From Glycomyces sp. NRRL B-16210 (lineage in GTDB: Bacteria; Actinomycetota; Actinomycetes; Mycobacteriales; Micromonosporaceae), in NCBI RefSeq assembly GCF_000719515.1, contig NZ_JOGR01000010.1, positions 445,532 to 509,531 on the forward strand: 64,000 nucleotides of DNA, read 5' to 3'. Numbering within the stretch: the first letter of the stretch is position 1; each line of letters begins with the position of its first letter. Below, piece by piece: positions 25,646-34,132 of the stretch. Both the position numbers and the translations under genes were made by a program. Under the pieces are notes generated by a model that saw nothing but the letters and a program-made list of their open reading frames with translations, ran no database searches and was not told where the DNA came from.

Positions 25646-26331
25646 TTGCCTAGGGGCTCTTGGTCGTCGCCGATCCCGCGCAGGGTGCGCAGCGCTTCGG
25701 CGACGTACGCGGCAACCGCGGCGGCTCCGGCCGTGGTGAAGTGGGTGTTGTCCTTGGACAGGGCCTCGTCCACTTCGATGCCGCGCGCCGCGGCCGCGCC
25801 GTGGACGAACAGGGCCGCCGAGGCCTCCTCGCCGAGCCACGGGTAGAGCCAGCGGGTGAAGGCGGTCAGGTCGATGACGGGCACGTCGAGTTCGCGCCCG
25901 AGCGACCGGACCGCCGCGGGGTAGGGGCCGTGGGAGTGGCGCAGCTCCCCCGCCTCGTCGAACAGTCGGCGTTCGACGCTCGTGGCGAGGACGGGCCGCG
26001 CCTCGGCGGCGCGGACCTCGGCGATGAACTCGGTGAGCCGCGTGCGGTAGCCGCCGTCCGCGGCGAGCTGGTCGGGGTCCTTCTGGTCGTTGTGACCGAA
26101 CTGGATCACGACGGTGTCGCCCGCCGCGAGTTCGGCGGTGAGCGTGTCCCAGTGGCCCTCTTCGCGGAAGGAGCGCGTGGTGGCGCCGCCGACGGCGAGG
26201 TTGCGCACGGGTTCGGCGAAGTGGCGGGCGAGTTCGTCGCCCCATCCGAGGAGGGGCAGGTCGGCGCGGCCGGAGGTGCGGCCGTGGTCGGTGGGGGCGA
26301 CGGTGGAGTCGCCGGCGAGGTGGATCGTCAT
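25627..26331 (-). CDS. SGNH-type rhamnogalacturonan acetylesterase
   Basis: A 234-residue SGNH hydrolase resembling Bacillus RhgT/YesT/YesY. Block I is IHLAGDSTVAP (nucleophile Ser near residue 8), block II LAVGGATTRSF, block III VVIQFGHNDQKDP and block V SKDNTHFTTAGA, holding the catalytic Asp-His pair. It would remove O-acetyl groups from galacturonate residues so that the lyases can act. There is no signal peptide, so it acts on imported oligomers. The start ATG 26331 shares one base with the permease stop (TGATG). Confidence 0.86.
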   Translation of the reverse strand: MTIHLAGDSTVAPTDHGRTSGRADLPLLGWGDELARHFAEPVRNLAVGGATTRSFREEGHWDTLTAELAAGDTVVIQFGHNDQKDPDQLAADGGYRTRLTEFIAEVRAAEARPVLATSVERRLFDEAGELRHSHGPYPAAVRSLGRELDVPVIDLTAFTRWLYPWLGEEASAALFVHGAAAARGIEVDEALSKDNTHFTTAGAAAVAAYVAEALRTLRGIGDDQEPLGKWMVRP

Positions 26332-27215
26332 CAGCCTTTCACGCTCCCGATGAGCATGCCTTTCGCGAAGTGCTTCTGGAGGAACGGGTACGCCAGGATC
26401 ACCGGGATGGTCGCGACGATGACCACGGCGAACTTGATGCCTTGGGCGGGAGGCGGGACCTCCGAGTTGAGCTCGTCCGCCGAGAGGGACGCGGCGGCGG
26501 TGACCTGGCGCAGGATCATCTGGAGCGTCCACTTGCTCGTGTCGCTGAGGTACAGCAGCGGCGAGAGGTAGTCGTTCCAGATGCCGACGGCGTAGAACAG
26601 CGCGAAGGTGGCCAGGACCGGTTTGGACAGCGGGAGGATGACGTTCCAGAGCACTTGCAGCTCGTTGGCGCCGTCAATCTTCGCCGACTCCTCCAACTCG
26701 TTCGGCAGTTGCTGGAAGAAGTTCTTGATGATGATGAGGCTGAACGGGTTGATGGCCATGGGCAGGATCAGCGACCAGTAGCTGTCGAGCAGGCCGAGGT
26801 CCTTGACCACGAGGAACGTGGGGATGAGTCCCGCGCTGAAGACCATCGTGAAGATGACCAGGCTCAGGATGGTGCGGCGGCCGGGGAGGTCGGTCTTCGC
26901 CAGCGGGTAGGCCATGAGCGCGGTGAGCGCCAACTGGATCAGGGTGCCGACGAAGGTGACCACGACGGTGGTGGCGAAGGCCCGCACGATCACCTTGGAG
27001 GACAGGATCGACTCGTACGAGACGGTGGTGAACTCGTTGGGCCACAGGAAGAACGGCCGGGTGGTGATCTCGAGTTCGGTCGCGAAGGAGCCGGCGAGCA
27101 CGTACAGGAACGGGAGGATGGCGAGCATCCCCACGCCGATCAGCAGCACGATGTTGAGGACGTCGAAGGCGCGTCCGGCGCGGGTGTTGAACCGCCTGTG
27201 CGTCGTGGAGGCCAT
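26331..27215 (-). CDS. Carbohydrate ABC transporter permease (YesQ/LplC-like)
   Basis: A 294-residue permease of the MalG/LplC type with six membrane helices. The coupling EAA loop reads LPNELEESAKIDGANELQVLWNVILPLSKP, and the end KHFAKGMLIGSVKG is typical of the LplC/YesQ branch, which imports complex oligosaccharides. It pairs with the LplB-like permease just upstream; the ATG overlaps that stop by one base (TGATG). No ATPase gene is present in the operon, which is usual for this class because a shared MsmX-like ATPase is encoded elsewhere. Confidence 0.9.
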   Translation of the reverse strand: MASTTHRRFNTRAGRAFDVLNIVLLIGVGMLAILPFLYVLAGSFATELEITTRPFFLWPNEFTTVSYESILSSKVIVRAFATTVVVTFVGTLIQLALTALMAYPLAKTDLPGRRTILSLVIFTMVFSAGLIPTFLVVKDLGLLDSYWSLILPMAINPFSLIIIKNFFQQLPNELEESAKIDGANELQVLWNVILPLSKPVLATFALFYAVGIWNDYLSPLLYLSDTSKWTLQMILRQVTAAASLSADELNSEVPPPAQGIKFAVVIVATIPVILAYPFLQKHFAKGMLIGSVKG

Positions 27216-28183
27216 CAGAAGATCCCCTGCTGGTTGAAGCGCTTGGCGAGCCAGTTGGTGCCGAAGATGAGCACGAGCCCGATGATGGCCTTGAACAGGC
27301 CGACGGCGGTGGCGTAGCTGTAGGCGCCCTGCTGGATGCCCGCGAAGTAGACGTACGTGTCGAACACGTCGGCGACGGATCTGTTGAGCGAGTTGGACAT
27401 CAGGTAGATCTGCTCGAACCCGGTGTTGAGGATCTGCCCGGTCTGGAGGATCAGGAGCACCACGATGGTGGGCATGATCGAGGGGATGGTGATGTTCCAG
27501 ACCCGCTGCCAGCGCCCGGCGCCGTCGATGATCGCGGCCTCGTACTGCTCCTGGTCGACGCCGGCGAGCGCGGCGAGGAAGATGATCGTGCCCCAGCCGG
27601 TGTCCTTCCAGACCATCTGCATGAGGATGAGCGGGCGGAACCAGTCGCGCGAGGCGAGCATGTTCGCGTCGGTGTCGAACAGCCACGAGAAGAAGGTCCA
27701 CAGTGGCCCGTCGCCGATGGAGAACATAAGCGCGGTGATCGAGACGACCACGGTCCAGGACAGGAAGTGCGGGATGTACACGAGCGTCTGGACGGTGCGC
27801 TTGAGGATCTGGAGGCGCAGTTCGTTGAGCAGCAGCGCGAGCACGATCGTGAGCGGGAACGCGATGAACAGGCTCAGCGCCGCGACGATCATGGTGTTGG
27901 TCAGCAGGCGCGGGAAGTCCGGGTTGGTGAGGAACTCCTGGAAGTGGGCGAAGCCGACCCACTCGCTGCCGTCCACGCCGAGGAACGGGATGTAGTTCTT
28001 GAACGCGATCCGGGCCCCGTACATGGGCCAGAACCGGAACAGGACGAAGTAGACGATGCCCGGCAGCATCAGGAAGAACAGCCACCGGTACCGCACCACG
28101 TCGGTCCAGAGGCGCCGCCTGCGGCGGCGGACGGGCGGCGGCGCGCCCGGCGGTTCGCGGTCGACCTGGAGGGCGGTCGTCAT
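27215..28183 (-). CDS. Carbohydrate ABC transporter permease (YesP/LplB-like)
   Basis: A 322-residue permease with six membrane helices and an Arg-rich N-terminus (PPVRRRRRRLWTDVVRYR). LplB-type features are YFVLFRFWPMYGARIAFKNY, the coupling loop AALAGVDQEQYEAAIIDGAGRWQRVWNITIPSI and FNTGFEQIYLM-like text near residue 245. The start is ATG 28183, with GAGGAG eight bases upstream. It is separated from the binding-protein gene by 67 bases containing a strong hairpin. It forms the importer channel with the next gene. Confidence 0.9.
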   Translation of the reverse strand: MTTALQVDREPPGAPPPVRRRRRRLWTDVVRYRWLFFLMLPGIVYFVLFRFWPMYGARIAFKNYIPFLGVDGSEWVGFAHFQEFLTNPDFPRLLTNTMIVAALSLFIAFPLTIVLALLLNELRLQILKRTVQTLVYIPHFLSWTVVVSITALMFSIGDGPLWTFFSWLFDTDANMLASRDWFRPLILMQMVWKDTGWGTIIFLAALAGVDQEQYEAAIIDGAGRWQRVWNITIPSIMPTIVVLLILQTGQILNTGFEQIYLMSNSLNRSVADVFDTYVYFAGIQQGAYSYATAVGLFKAIIGLVLIFGTNWLAKRFNQQGIF

Positions 28184-28210
28184 CGCAGTCTCCTCGGGGA
28201 TCGGAGTGGA

Positions 28211-28237
28211 GGCCGGCGCCGCCGAGCGGCGCCGGCC
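28211..28237. other. Intercistronic hairpin between binding protein and permease
   Basis: A perfect 12-bp stem (28211-28222 and 28226-28237) closes a three-base loop, with no U-tract. In sugar ABC operons such a hairpin usually stabilises the upstream mRNA or partly terminates it, giving more binding protein than permease. A similar hairpin lies at 37989-38022. Confidence 0.6.
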
Positions 28238-28250
28238 CCGCACCAGGGGG

Positions 28251-29783
28251 TCAGTTGGCGGACGAGTAGAGGTCGTTGATCTCCTGGGCGACCTCGCTGC
28301 CGCCGCTCGAATGCCACTGATCGATGGCCGCCTGGAGGCCGGCCTCGTCGATCTGCCCGTCGATGTACTGGATGCGCGCGTCCAAGATGATGTTGTCGAG
28401 CTGCGCGCCCTTGGTGGTGTAAGTCGGTGAGACGAAGGCCGCGGCGGGGTTGAACACCGCGTTCTCCAGGTCCTCGGCCTGGAGGGCGAGCCGGTAGTCG
28501 TAGAACTCCTGCTCGTAGTCGGTCCCCTGCTTGATCGGGTGGGCGGTGTAGCCGGCGAGGTTCATGCCCAACTGCGCCCAGGCCCCGGTAACCAGGTCGG
28601 TGAACTCCTGCTTGGCGGGGTCGAAGACCGCGCCGCCGTCCTCGACGGTGTAGTTGTCGCCCTCGATGCCGTGGTTCATGAGGTTCTGCGCCTCGGTGGT
28701 GTTGAGCTCGTTGAGGGCGGTGAGCACCTGGTCGAGCTGCTCCTCGGTCTGCACGCTGCTGCGCGGGATGGCGAGGAAGCCGGCGTAGCCGGCGGTGGGC
28801 ATCGCGAAGGTGCCGTGCGGGCCCTCGAGCTGGCCGGCGAGGCCGACGTACTGGTCGAAGCCCTCGGGGTCCTGGTCCTTGAACAGGCCCACGAGCTGCG
28901 CGGCGCGGGACTGGACGTCGATGATGATGCCGCCCTCGCCGTTGAGGAACGGCTCGTTCCAGTTCGCGCCGTCCATGGTGGCGTAGTCGGGGTTGACGTA
29001 GCCGTTGTCGACGAGGTCGCGCTCGTACTCCAGCGCCTCCAGCCACGCGTCGGTGGTGAAGGAGGGGACGAGTTCGCCGCCCTGGTCGGTCCAGAGGTTG
29101 CCCGCGCCGTGCCAGACCTCGATCGCGTCGTAGGGGCTGCCGTTGCCGAGGCCGGCCCAGGCGATGTTGATCATGCCGTAGGTGTCGTCCTGGCCGTTGC
29201 CGTCAGGGTCGTCCTCGGTGAAGGCCCGCGCGATCTCGTAGAGGTCGTCGGTGGTCTCGGGCAGGTCCAGGCCGAGGTTGTCGAGCCAGTCGGCGCGGAT
29301 GATGACGCTGTGGCGGATGACGTCGCGGGCGCGGTAGACGCCGTAGACCTTGCCGTTGACGCTGGAGGCCTCCTGGACCTCGGGGTTCTCGGTGACGAGG
29401 TTCGGGTAGTCGCCCGAGGCGAGGTGCTCGGTGAGGTCCCAGAACCCACCCGCCTCGGCGGTCTGGACGAAGGCCTGGTCCTTGCCCTGGATGACCATGA
29501 CGTCGGGGATGTCGTCGCCGGCGAGCACGGTGTTGGTCTTGGAGCCGTAGTCGCTGTTGGGCACCCACTGGACGCTGAGGTCGAGGCCGGCGATCTCGCT
29601 GAGGGCGAGGTCGATCGGGTCGTCCTCCTCCGGAGGGGTCGCGGAGAAGAACGGCGCCATGATGTTGAGCGACTCCAGGGGCTCGCCGCTGCCGGAGTCG
29701 TCGTCCGAGCACGCGGTCAGCGCGAGTCCGCTGACGGTCACGGCGGCGAGCGCAGCGATGGGAATGCGCTTGCTTGCTTTCAT
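28251..29783 (-). CDS. Extracellular solute-binding lipoprotein (YesO/LipO-like)
   Basis: A 510-residue binding lipoprotein. The signal peptide ends in a lipobox at C25 (LALTAC), followed by an acidic linker. The protein is long for a sugar-binding protein, as is usual in the LipO/YesO group. It contains DDIPDVMVIQGKDQAFVQ, YRARDVIRHSVIIRADWLDNLGLDLPETTDDLYEIARAFT and WLEALEYERDLVDNGYVNPDYATM. The start ATG 29783 has AAAGGA upstream. It should bind RG-I-derived oligosaccharides outside the membrane and pass them to the two permeases encoded downstream. Confidence 0.9.
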   Translation of the reverse strand: MKASKRIPIAALAAVTVSGLALTACSDDDSGSGEPLESLNIMAPFFSATPPEEDDPIDLALSEIAGLDLSVQWVPNSDYGSKTNTVLAGDDIPDVMVIQGKDQAFVQTAEAGGFWDLTEHLASGDYPNLVTENPEVQEASSVNGKVYGVYRARDVIRHSVIIRADWLDNLGLDLPETTDDLYEIARAFTEDDPDGNGQDDTYGMINIAWAGLGNGSPYDAIEVWHGAGNLWTDQGGELVPSFTTDAWLEALEYERDLVDNGYVNPDYATMDGANWNEPFLNGEGGIIIDVQSRAAQLVGLFKDQDPEGFDQYVGLAGQLEGPHGTFAMPTAGYAGFLAIPRSSVQTEEQLDQVLTALNELNTTEAQNLMNHGIEGDNYTVEDGGAVFDPAKQEFTDLVTGAWAQLGMNLAGYTAHPIKQGTDYEQEFYDYRLALQAEDLENAVFNPAAAFVSPTYTTKGAQLDNIILDARIQYIDGQIDEAGLQAAIDQWHSSGGSEVAQEINDLYSSAN

Positions 29784-29843
29784 CGGGATCCTTTCGAAGG
29801 GGTACTCATCAGTGCGGTCCGGTCGGCGTCGCCGCCGGAGGGG

Positions 29844-30503
29844 TCAGGCCGCGGCCGGAAGGTTCCGGTCGTTGGCGGCGTAGAAGGACAGGCAGAGCGC
29901 GGTGCACAGGTGCACCCACACCCCGATGGAGAGCACGGGCAGCAGCCCGGGCACGAACGCGGTGACCGCGGCGATGAGCGCGGTCGTCGCGATGAGCAGG
30001 AGCGGCGCCCCGGGGAACCTGACGAGGAACGCCCAGGACAGGCGCAGGCAGCGCGCGCGGCGCAGCTCGTAGTGGGCGTCCATGGTCAGCGCGAGCACGA
30101 GGTGCGCGAGGCAGACGGCGGACGCGGCGACGAGCGCGATCTGGAGGCCGCCGGAGCCTGGCCGGTCGGTCAGGGCGGCGAGGTTCCAGCCCAGGCACGC
30201 CAGTGCGACGGCGGAGGGGGCGGCGAGGAGGTTGGCGTGGACGAACTGGCGGCGCCACCGGGCCGCGAAGGCGCGCACGAGCCGCTGGGCGTCGCCGCGC
30301 AGGCGGGTGCGGCTGCACGAGGCCGCGGCGGACAGGGCCGGGGCCCAGCCGAGCACGACCCCGCCGGCCAGCGTGAAGACGATCACGAGCAGGTTGAGCA
30401 GGCCGACGTAGGCGAGGGCGTCGAGGCGGCCGTACCAGCGCTCGACCCGCGAGCCGTCGCGGGCGGGCGCGGCCGGTCCGCGAGGGGTCTCCAGCGTCGT
30501 CAT
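29844..30503 (-). CDS. DUF624 (YesL-like) membrane protein
   Basis: A 219-residue integral membrane protein with about five helices. It belongs to the YesL/DUF624 family, which regularly opens LplB/LplC-type sugar transport operons, though its role is unknown. Family traits are the early LAYVGLLNLLVIVFTLAGGVVLGWAPALSAA and a C-terminal hydrophobic pair of helices. ATG 30503 was chosen because GGGGAG is six bases upstream; the ATG-like codon at 30521 would leave that site inside the gene. It is the first gene of the rhamnogalacturonan uptake operon, behind a strong promoter and a palindromic operator. Confidence 0.78.
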   Translation of the reverse strand: MTTLETPRGPAAPARDGSRVERWYGRLDALAYVGLLNLLVIVFTLAGGVVLGWAPALSAAASCSRTRLRGDAQRLVRAFAARWRRQFVHANLLAAPSAVALACLGWNLAALTDRPGSGGLQIALVAASAVCLAHLVLALTMDAHYELRRARCLRLSWAFLVRFPGAPLLLIATTALIAAVTAFVPGLLPVLSIGVWVHLCTALCLSFYAANDRNLPAAA

Positions 30504-30597
30504 GCGTGCTCCCCACATCATCGTCGATGCGTGTTCGGGCGGCCCGGTCGGCCGCTCGTCTCCCGTGCCGCGAGGGGCGGCCCGGAGTTCACCAGAA

Positions 30598-30652
30598 TTT
30601 GAAAGGATTCAAATGTGATTGACACAATAGTTAACGATCACCAGTTCGTCAA
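30598..30652 (-). promoter_or_regulatory. Promoter and operator of the rhamnogalacturonan uptake operon
   Basis: On the minus strand TTGACG (30652-30647) and TATTGT (30629-30624) are 17 bases apart, a good sigma-70-type promoter. The perfect dyad TTTGAA-AGGA-TTCAAA (30598-30613) lies just after the predicted start near 30617. It shares TTGAAA[C/G]GATT[C/T]AA and its position with the operator of the PL11 gene. The remaining leader to the first gene is about 95 bases. Confidence 0.65.
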
Positions 30653-31050
30653 CGGGGGGCAGGCTTCCACGTAAAGACCGTCGGTAAGGCCGCACTTCGG
30701 TCATACGGCGCCCGTGAGCAGCGGCGGGATCGACTCCATTGGGGATCGGTCCATTCTGGGATCTTCTATCGTTGCGCCGCAATGGGATTCATGGTCATCG
30801 AAGGCCGAGATGCGGTCGAACGGGAGCGTGCGGGGCACGCAGCGGAGTTGAATCGGTTCAAGTCGGTGACGGAAGGCGGGGTTCGGGACGTGACGCGGGT
30901 GCCGAGACGAGGTGCGGGGAACGGGACGCCGGGCGGGGAACGGGACGCGATGCGCGGATCGGGACGCGGCGAAGGCCGCGGGCGGACCCGCGGCCTTGCT
31001 CGAACACTCGGTGAGGCGGGGACCGGCCCGGAGGCCGGTCCCCGCGAAGG
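30653..31050. other. Non-coding gap with GGGACG-type degenerate repeats and two hairpins
   Basis: No convincing gene lies here. From 30850 to 30970 a degenerate motif (CGGGACG, often preceded by GA, AA or AT) recurs at least four times. Two perfect hairpins follow: 30972-30997 (11-bp stem, loop CGGA) and 31017-31044 (12-bp stem, the same loop CGGA). The second directly follows the LLM oxidoreductase stop and should be its terminator. Confidence 0.55.
31017..31044 (-). terminator. Hairpin terminator of the LLM oxidoreductase gene
   Basis: A perfect 12-bp stem (31017-31028 and 31033-31044) with a four-base loop sits seven bases past the stop codon. A second 11-bp hairpin with the same CGGA loop follows on the same strand at 30972-30997, giving a tandem arrangement. 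Confidence 0.65.
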
Positions 31051-32058
31051 TCAGGCCCGGGTCGCGGCGGTCGCCGCGAAGGCCTTGGCGGTCAGTTCGA
31101 TCGAGTCGATCCGGTCGGCCGTCTCCTCGGTGTAGTGGACCGTGATCAGCTCGTCGGCGCCCGTGGCCTCGGCGAATTCGCTCAGGTAAGCGCCCACCGC
31201 CTCCGGCGTGCCCACGGCGGTGTACTTCGCCATGGCCGCCAGTTGCTCGCCTCCGGGCGAGGCGAGGAACCGGTCGATCTCCTCGTCGCTGAAGTCCGGC
31301 CCGCTGGTTCCGCGCTTGACGAAGGCGCGGGCGCGGTTGCGGAAGGCGATCGTGCGCTGCGCCTCGGCCTCCTCGTGCTCCTCGGCGGCGAACACGTTGA
31401 GGCCGGCGATCAGGTACGGCCGGTCGAGCTGCTCGGACGGTTCAAACTGGTGCTTGTACGCGGCGACCGCCTCGTGCAGCGAGGCCGGCGCGAAGTGGGA
31501 GGCGAAGGCGTAGGGCAGTCCGAGGCGCGCGGCGAGCTGGGCGCCGAACAGGGAGGAGCCGAGGATGTACAGCGGGATCTCGCCGATCGCGCGCGGCACG
31601 GCCTGGACGCCCGGGACGGTGGACTCCCCGCGCAGGTACCCCTGGAGTTCGAGCACGTCCTGCGGGAAGGCCTCCGCCGAGTTCGGGTCGCGGCGGATCG
31701 CGAGCATGGTGTTGCGGTCGGTGCCGGGCGCGCGCCCGAGGCCGAGGTCGATGCGGCCGGGGAACAGCGTCTCCAGCGTCCCGAACTGCTCGGCGATGAT
31801 GAGCGGCGAGTGGTTGGGCAGCATGATCCCGCCGGCGCCGAGCCTGATGCTGTCGGTGTGCTCGGCGATGTGGCCGATGACCACGCTCGTCGCGCTGGAA
31901 GCGATGGTCGGCATGTTGTGGTGCTCGGCGTACCAGACCCGGCGGTAGCCGCTGCGTTCGGCGGCGCGGGCGAGCTCGACGCTCGCGGCGAGGCTCTCGC
32001 GCGCGGACCGGCCCGGCGCGATCGGCGCGAGGTCGAGGATCGACAGGGCAACGGCCAT
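31051..32058 (-). CDS. LLM class flavin-dependent oxidoreductase (MsnO8-like)
   Basis: A 335-residue luciferase-like monooxygenase of the group with the N-terminal LSILDLAPIAPG signature. Conserved stretches are RVWYAEHHNMPTIASSATSVVIGHIAEHT, LGAGGIMLPNHSPLIIAEQFGTLETLFPGRIDLGLGRAPGTD and YILGSSLFGAQLAARLGLPYAFASHFAP. It is expected to use reduced FMN or F420 to oxidise a small molecule; the substrate is unknown. The start is ATG 32058, with AAAGG upstream. It is transcribed alone and ends at a double hairpin. Confidence 0.9.
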   Translation of the reverse strand: MAVALSILDLAPIAPGRSARESLAASVELARAAERSGYRRVWYAEHHNMPTIASSATSVVIGHIAEHTDSIRLGAGGIMLPNHSPLIIAEQFGTLETLFPGRIDLGLGRAPGTDRNTMLAIRRDPNSAEAFPQDVLELQGYLRGESTVPGVQAVPRAIGEIPLYILGSSLFGAQLAARLGLPYAFASHFAPASLHEAVAAYKHQFEPSEQLDRPYLIAGLNVFAAEEHEEAEAQRTIAFRNRARAFVKRGTSGPDFSDEEIDRFLASPGGEQLAAMAKYTAVGTPEAVGAYLSEFAEATGADELITVHYTEETADRIDSIELTAKAFAATAATRA

Positions 32059-32199
32059 GTTCGGAAGCCTTTCTCCAGTTCGAATGCTTCGGTTCCAACG
32101 CCCCGGGGCGTTCGGGGAATTTCCGAAACCGTCGCCTTCGGGGCCGGCGGCACCATGAGTCTCGTCACCGGGGGAATTCCGGGGCCGCGGGGCGGCGGT

Positions 32200-33132
32200 T
32201 CAGGTGCCGTTCGCGATCGTGAAGCGCACGCCGGTGAGCTTCTCGGAGACCGTCCACAGTCGCTTCGCGGTCTCGGGGTCGGTCGCCTTCGCGTTGAGCG
32301 GGGCTAGGACCGGGCGGCCTTGGCGTTCCTTCCTGCCGTCGGGGCCGTAGTACTGGCCGCCTTGCGCCTCGGGGTCGGTCGCGGCCCGCAGTTGCGGCAG
32401 GACGCCGTCCTCGACCGGCTGGGAGATCAGCTCCGCGAACCAGCCGCCGATGAACCGCAGGAACGGGTTGACGCCGTTGGCGACCAGTTGCGTCGCGGTG
32501 AAGCCCGGGTGGGCCAGGAGGCTGGCGACGGGGCTGCCGGCGGCCCGCAGCCGCCGGTCGAGTTCGAGCCCGAACAGGGCGTTCGCGAGTTTCGACTGCC
32601 CGTAGAAGCCGGCCGCGCTGTAGCGCTTCGCGCCGGTGAGGTCGTCGAAGTGGATCTCGCCGCGGTGGTGGGCGAGGGAGCTGACGGTGACCACGCGCGG
32701 GGCGCTGCCCGCTTCGACGAGGTCCATCAGGCGCCCGGTGAGCGCGAAGTGGCCGAGGTGGTTGGTGGCGAACTGGCGCTCGTGGCCCTGCGGGCTCAGC
32801 GAGCGCGGCGGGGCCATGACCCCGGCGTTGTTGACAAGCAGGTCCACAGCGGACAGGTCGGCGTGGAGGGCCTCGGCGAACGCGGCCACCGAGTCGAGGT
32901 CGGCCAGGTCGAGCCGGCGCGCTTCCAGGCTCGCCTTGGGGATCTCGGCGAGGATCGACTCGACGGCCTCGCGGCCCTTGTCCTCGGTGCGGACGGTGAG
33001 AATGACGTGCGCGCCCCGGCGCGCCAGTTCGCGCGCGGTCGCGAGGCCGAGCCCGCTGTTGGCGCCGGTCACGACGGCGGTGCGGCCGGTCTGGTCGGGG
33101 ATGTCGGCGGCGGTCCAATGGTTGGCGTTCAT
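32200..33132 (-). CDS. SDR family oxidoreductase (WWOX/retinol dehydrogenase-like)
   Basis: A 310-residue extended-type short-chain dehydrogenase. TAVVTGANSGLGLATARELARRG binds NADP(H), VDLLVNNAGVMAPP and the FATNHLGHFALTGRL region follow, and the catalytic Tyr and Lys are in FYGQSKLAN. This is the common actinobacterial group with unknown natural substrate. ATG 33132 was chosen for GGGAGA eight bases upstream. An ATGAA/TTCAT dyad is found about 56 bases further up and may be its operator. Confidence 0.9.
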   Translation of the reverse strand: MNANHWTAADIPDQTGRTAVVTGANSGLGLATARELARRGAHVILTVRTEDKGREAVESILAEIPKASLEARRLDLADLDSVAAFAEALHADLSAVDLLVNNAGVMAPPRSLSPQGHERQFATNHLGHFALTGRLMDLVEAGSAPRVVTVSSLAHHRGEIHFDDLTGAKRYSAAGFYGQSKLANALFGLELDRRLRAAGSPVASLLAHPGFTATQLVANGVNPFLRFIGGWFAELISQPVEDGVLPQLRAATDPEAQGGQYYGPDGRKERQGRPVLAPLNAKATDPETAKRLWTVSEKLTGVRFTIANGT

Positions 33133-33187
33133 GGCGGGTCTCCCGGTGGTGAGCGTTCGCGGCCGGTCGAGAAGGCCGCCCGATAAC

Positions 33188-33203
33188 ATGAATCCTAGTT
33201 CAT
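33188..33203. promoter_or_regulatory. Possible operator (ATGAA-n6-TTCAT dyad) upstream of the SDR gene
   Basis: ATGAATCCTAGTTCAT is a 5-bp inverted repeat with a six-base spacer, in the AT-rich part of the gap between the SDR gene and the convergent-side unknown gene. The symmetry is clear, but no regulator is adjacent, so the role is a guess. Confidence 0.35.
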
Positions 33204-33256
33204 CTTAATACTCGCCCATGCCCCGGGGAATTGCAAGCCGCCGCCTCGATCGCCTG

Positions 33257-33946
33257 CTACGCATCGGTTCCCGCGCACCAGGCGCGCCAGACGCGGCGGC
33301 TGTTGGGCAGGTCGGGGTCGTCGAGGAGGCGCAGGACGTACCCGGCGTGGAGGCGCGACCACGGGTCGTCGGCCTCGGCGGCCCGTTCGAGCCGGGCCCG
33401 CAGGTCCGGGCAGTCCAGGACCCGGGCGACGCGCACGTACCCGCGGTCCTTGCACCGGTAGGCGCGGCGCACGGCCGCCTCGACGAGGTCGATGAGCTTG
33501 GCCCGCACCGGTTCGGTGTGCCCGGGGACGGCGAGGTCGCGGATGAGCCGCTCCTTCGTGCCCCAGGACTTGGCGTACCGCCCCCACTCCCCCGGCCGCG
33601 TCGCCTCCCATTCGAGGAACAGCAGCGCGTACGGCAGGCCGGGCCAGGAGGCCATGTCGCCGCGCGGGCGGTCCCACAGCGCGCCGGGCAGCGAGTACCG
33701 CTGGGCGTCGTGATAGGCCTGCCACACCGCGAGGTAACCCGGCCTCGCCTCCAGCCACTGTGGTTCGGTGAGGTCGTAGGCCGAGCGCATCGCCTCGTTG
33801 GCGCGCTCCAGGGCCAGGCGCACCGCGTCCTGGGCGCGCAGCAGCTGCCCGATCGCCACGGCGCGCGCACCGGGGTCCTCGGCGATCAGTCCGTGCGCCC
33901 AGCCCAACCGTTCGTCCCAGTCCGCCTGCCCTGATTCGTCCACCAT
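33257..33946 (-). CDS. Protein of unknown function
   Basis: A 229-residue hydrophilic protein that I do not recognise. It is rich in Trp, Arg and acidic residues, starts MVDESGQADWDERLGWAHGL, and has two helical segments (AIGQLLRAQDAVRLALERANEAMRSA and RLIRDLAVPGHTEPVRAKLIDLVEAAVRRAY). There is no signal peptide or membrane helix. The second half, with repeated Leu/Arg helices (RVARVLDCPDLRARLERAAEADDPWSRLHAGYVLRLL), could be a short HEAT-like array. ATG 33946 was chosen because AGAGG lies upstream. Codon use is like its neighbours, so it appears to be a genuine native gene. Confidence 0.6.
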   Translation of the reverse strand: MVDESGQADWDERLGWAHGLIAEDPGARAVAIGQLLRAQDAVRLALERANEAMRSAYDLTEPQWLEARPGYLAVWQAYHDAQRYSLPGALWDRPRGDMASWPGLPYALLFLEWEATRPGEWGRYAKSWGTKERLIRDLAVPGHTEPVRAKLIDLVEAAVRRAYRCKDRGYVRVARVLDCPDLRARLERAAEADDPWSRLHAGYVLRLLDDPDLPNSRRVWRAWCAGTDA

Positions 33947-34132
33947 GTCCGCGATCCTCTCTTGTTCGCGCGCGGAAAGGAAGGGCGGGGCGTCCTCAGG
34001 CGGGCGGCTCGGGGAACGCCGCGGCGATGCGCGGGCCCCCTTCGGGTCGCGGCAGGGCGGTCGACCGTGGACGCGGGCCGCCGAGTCCACGATCGACAGT
34101 CCTGCGCCGCGGACGGAGTCGACGCTCGCGCG

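Noticed and set aside
30782..31135. A 117-codon plus-strand frame in the 31 kb gap
   Set aside because: It has no ribosome binding site, consists of low-complexity Gly/Arg text and overlaps the repeats and hairpins.
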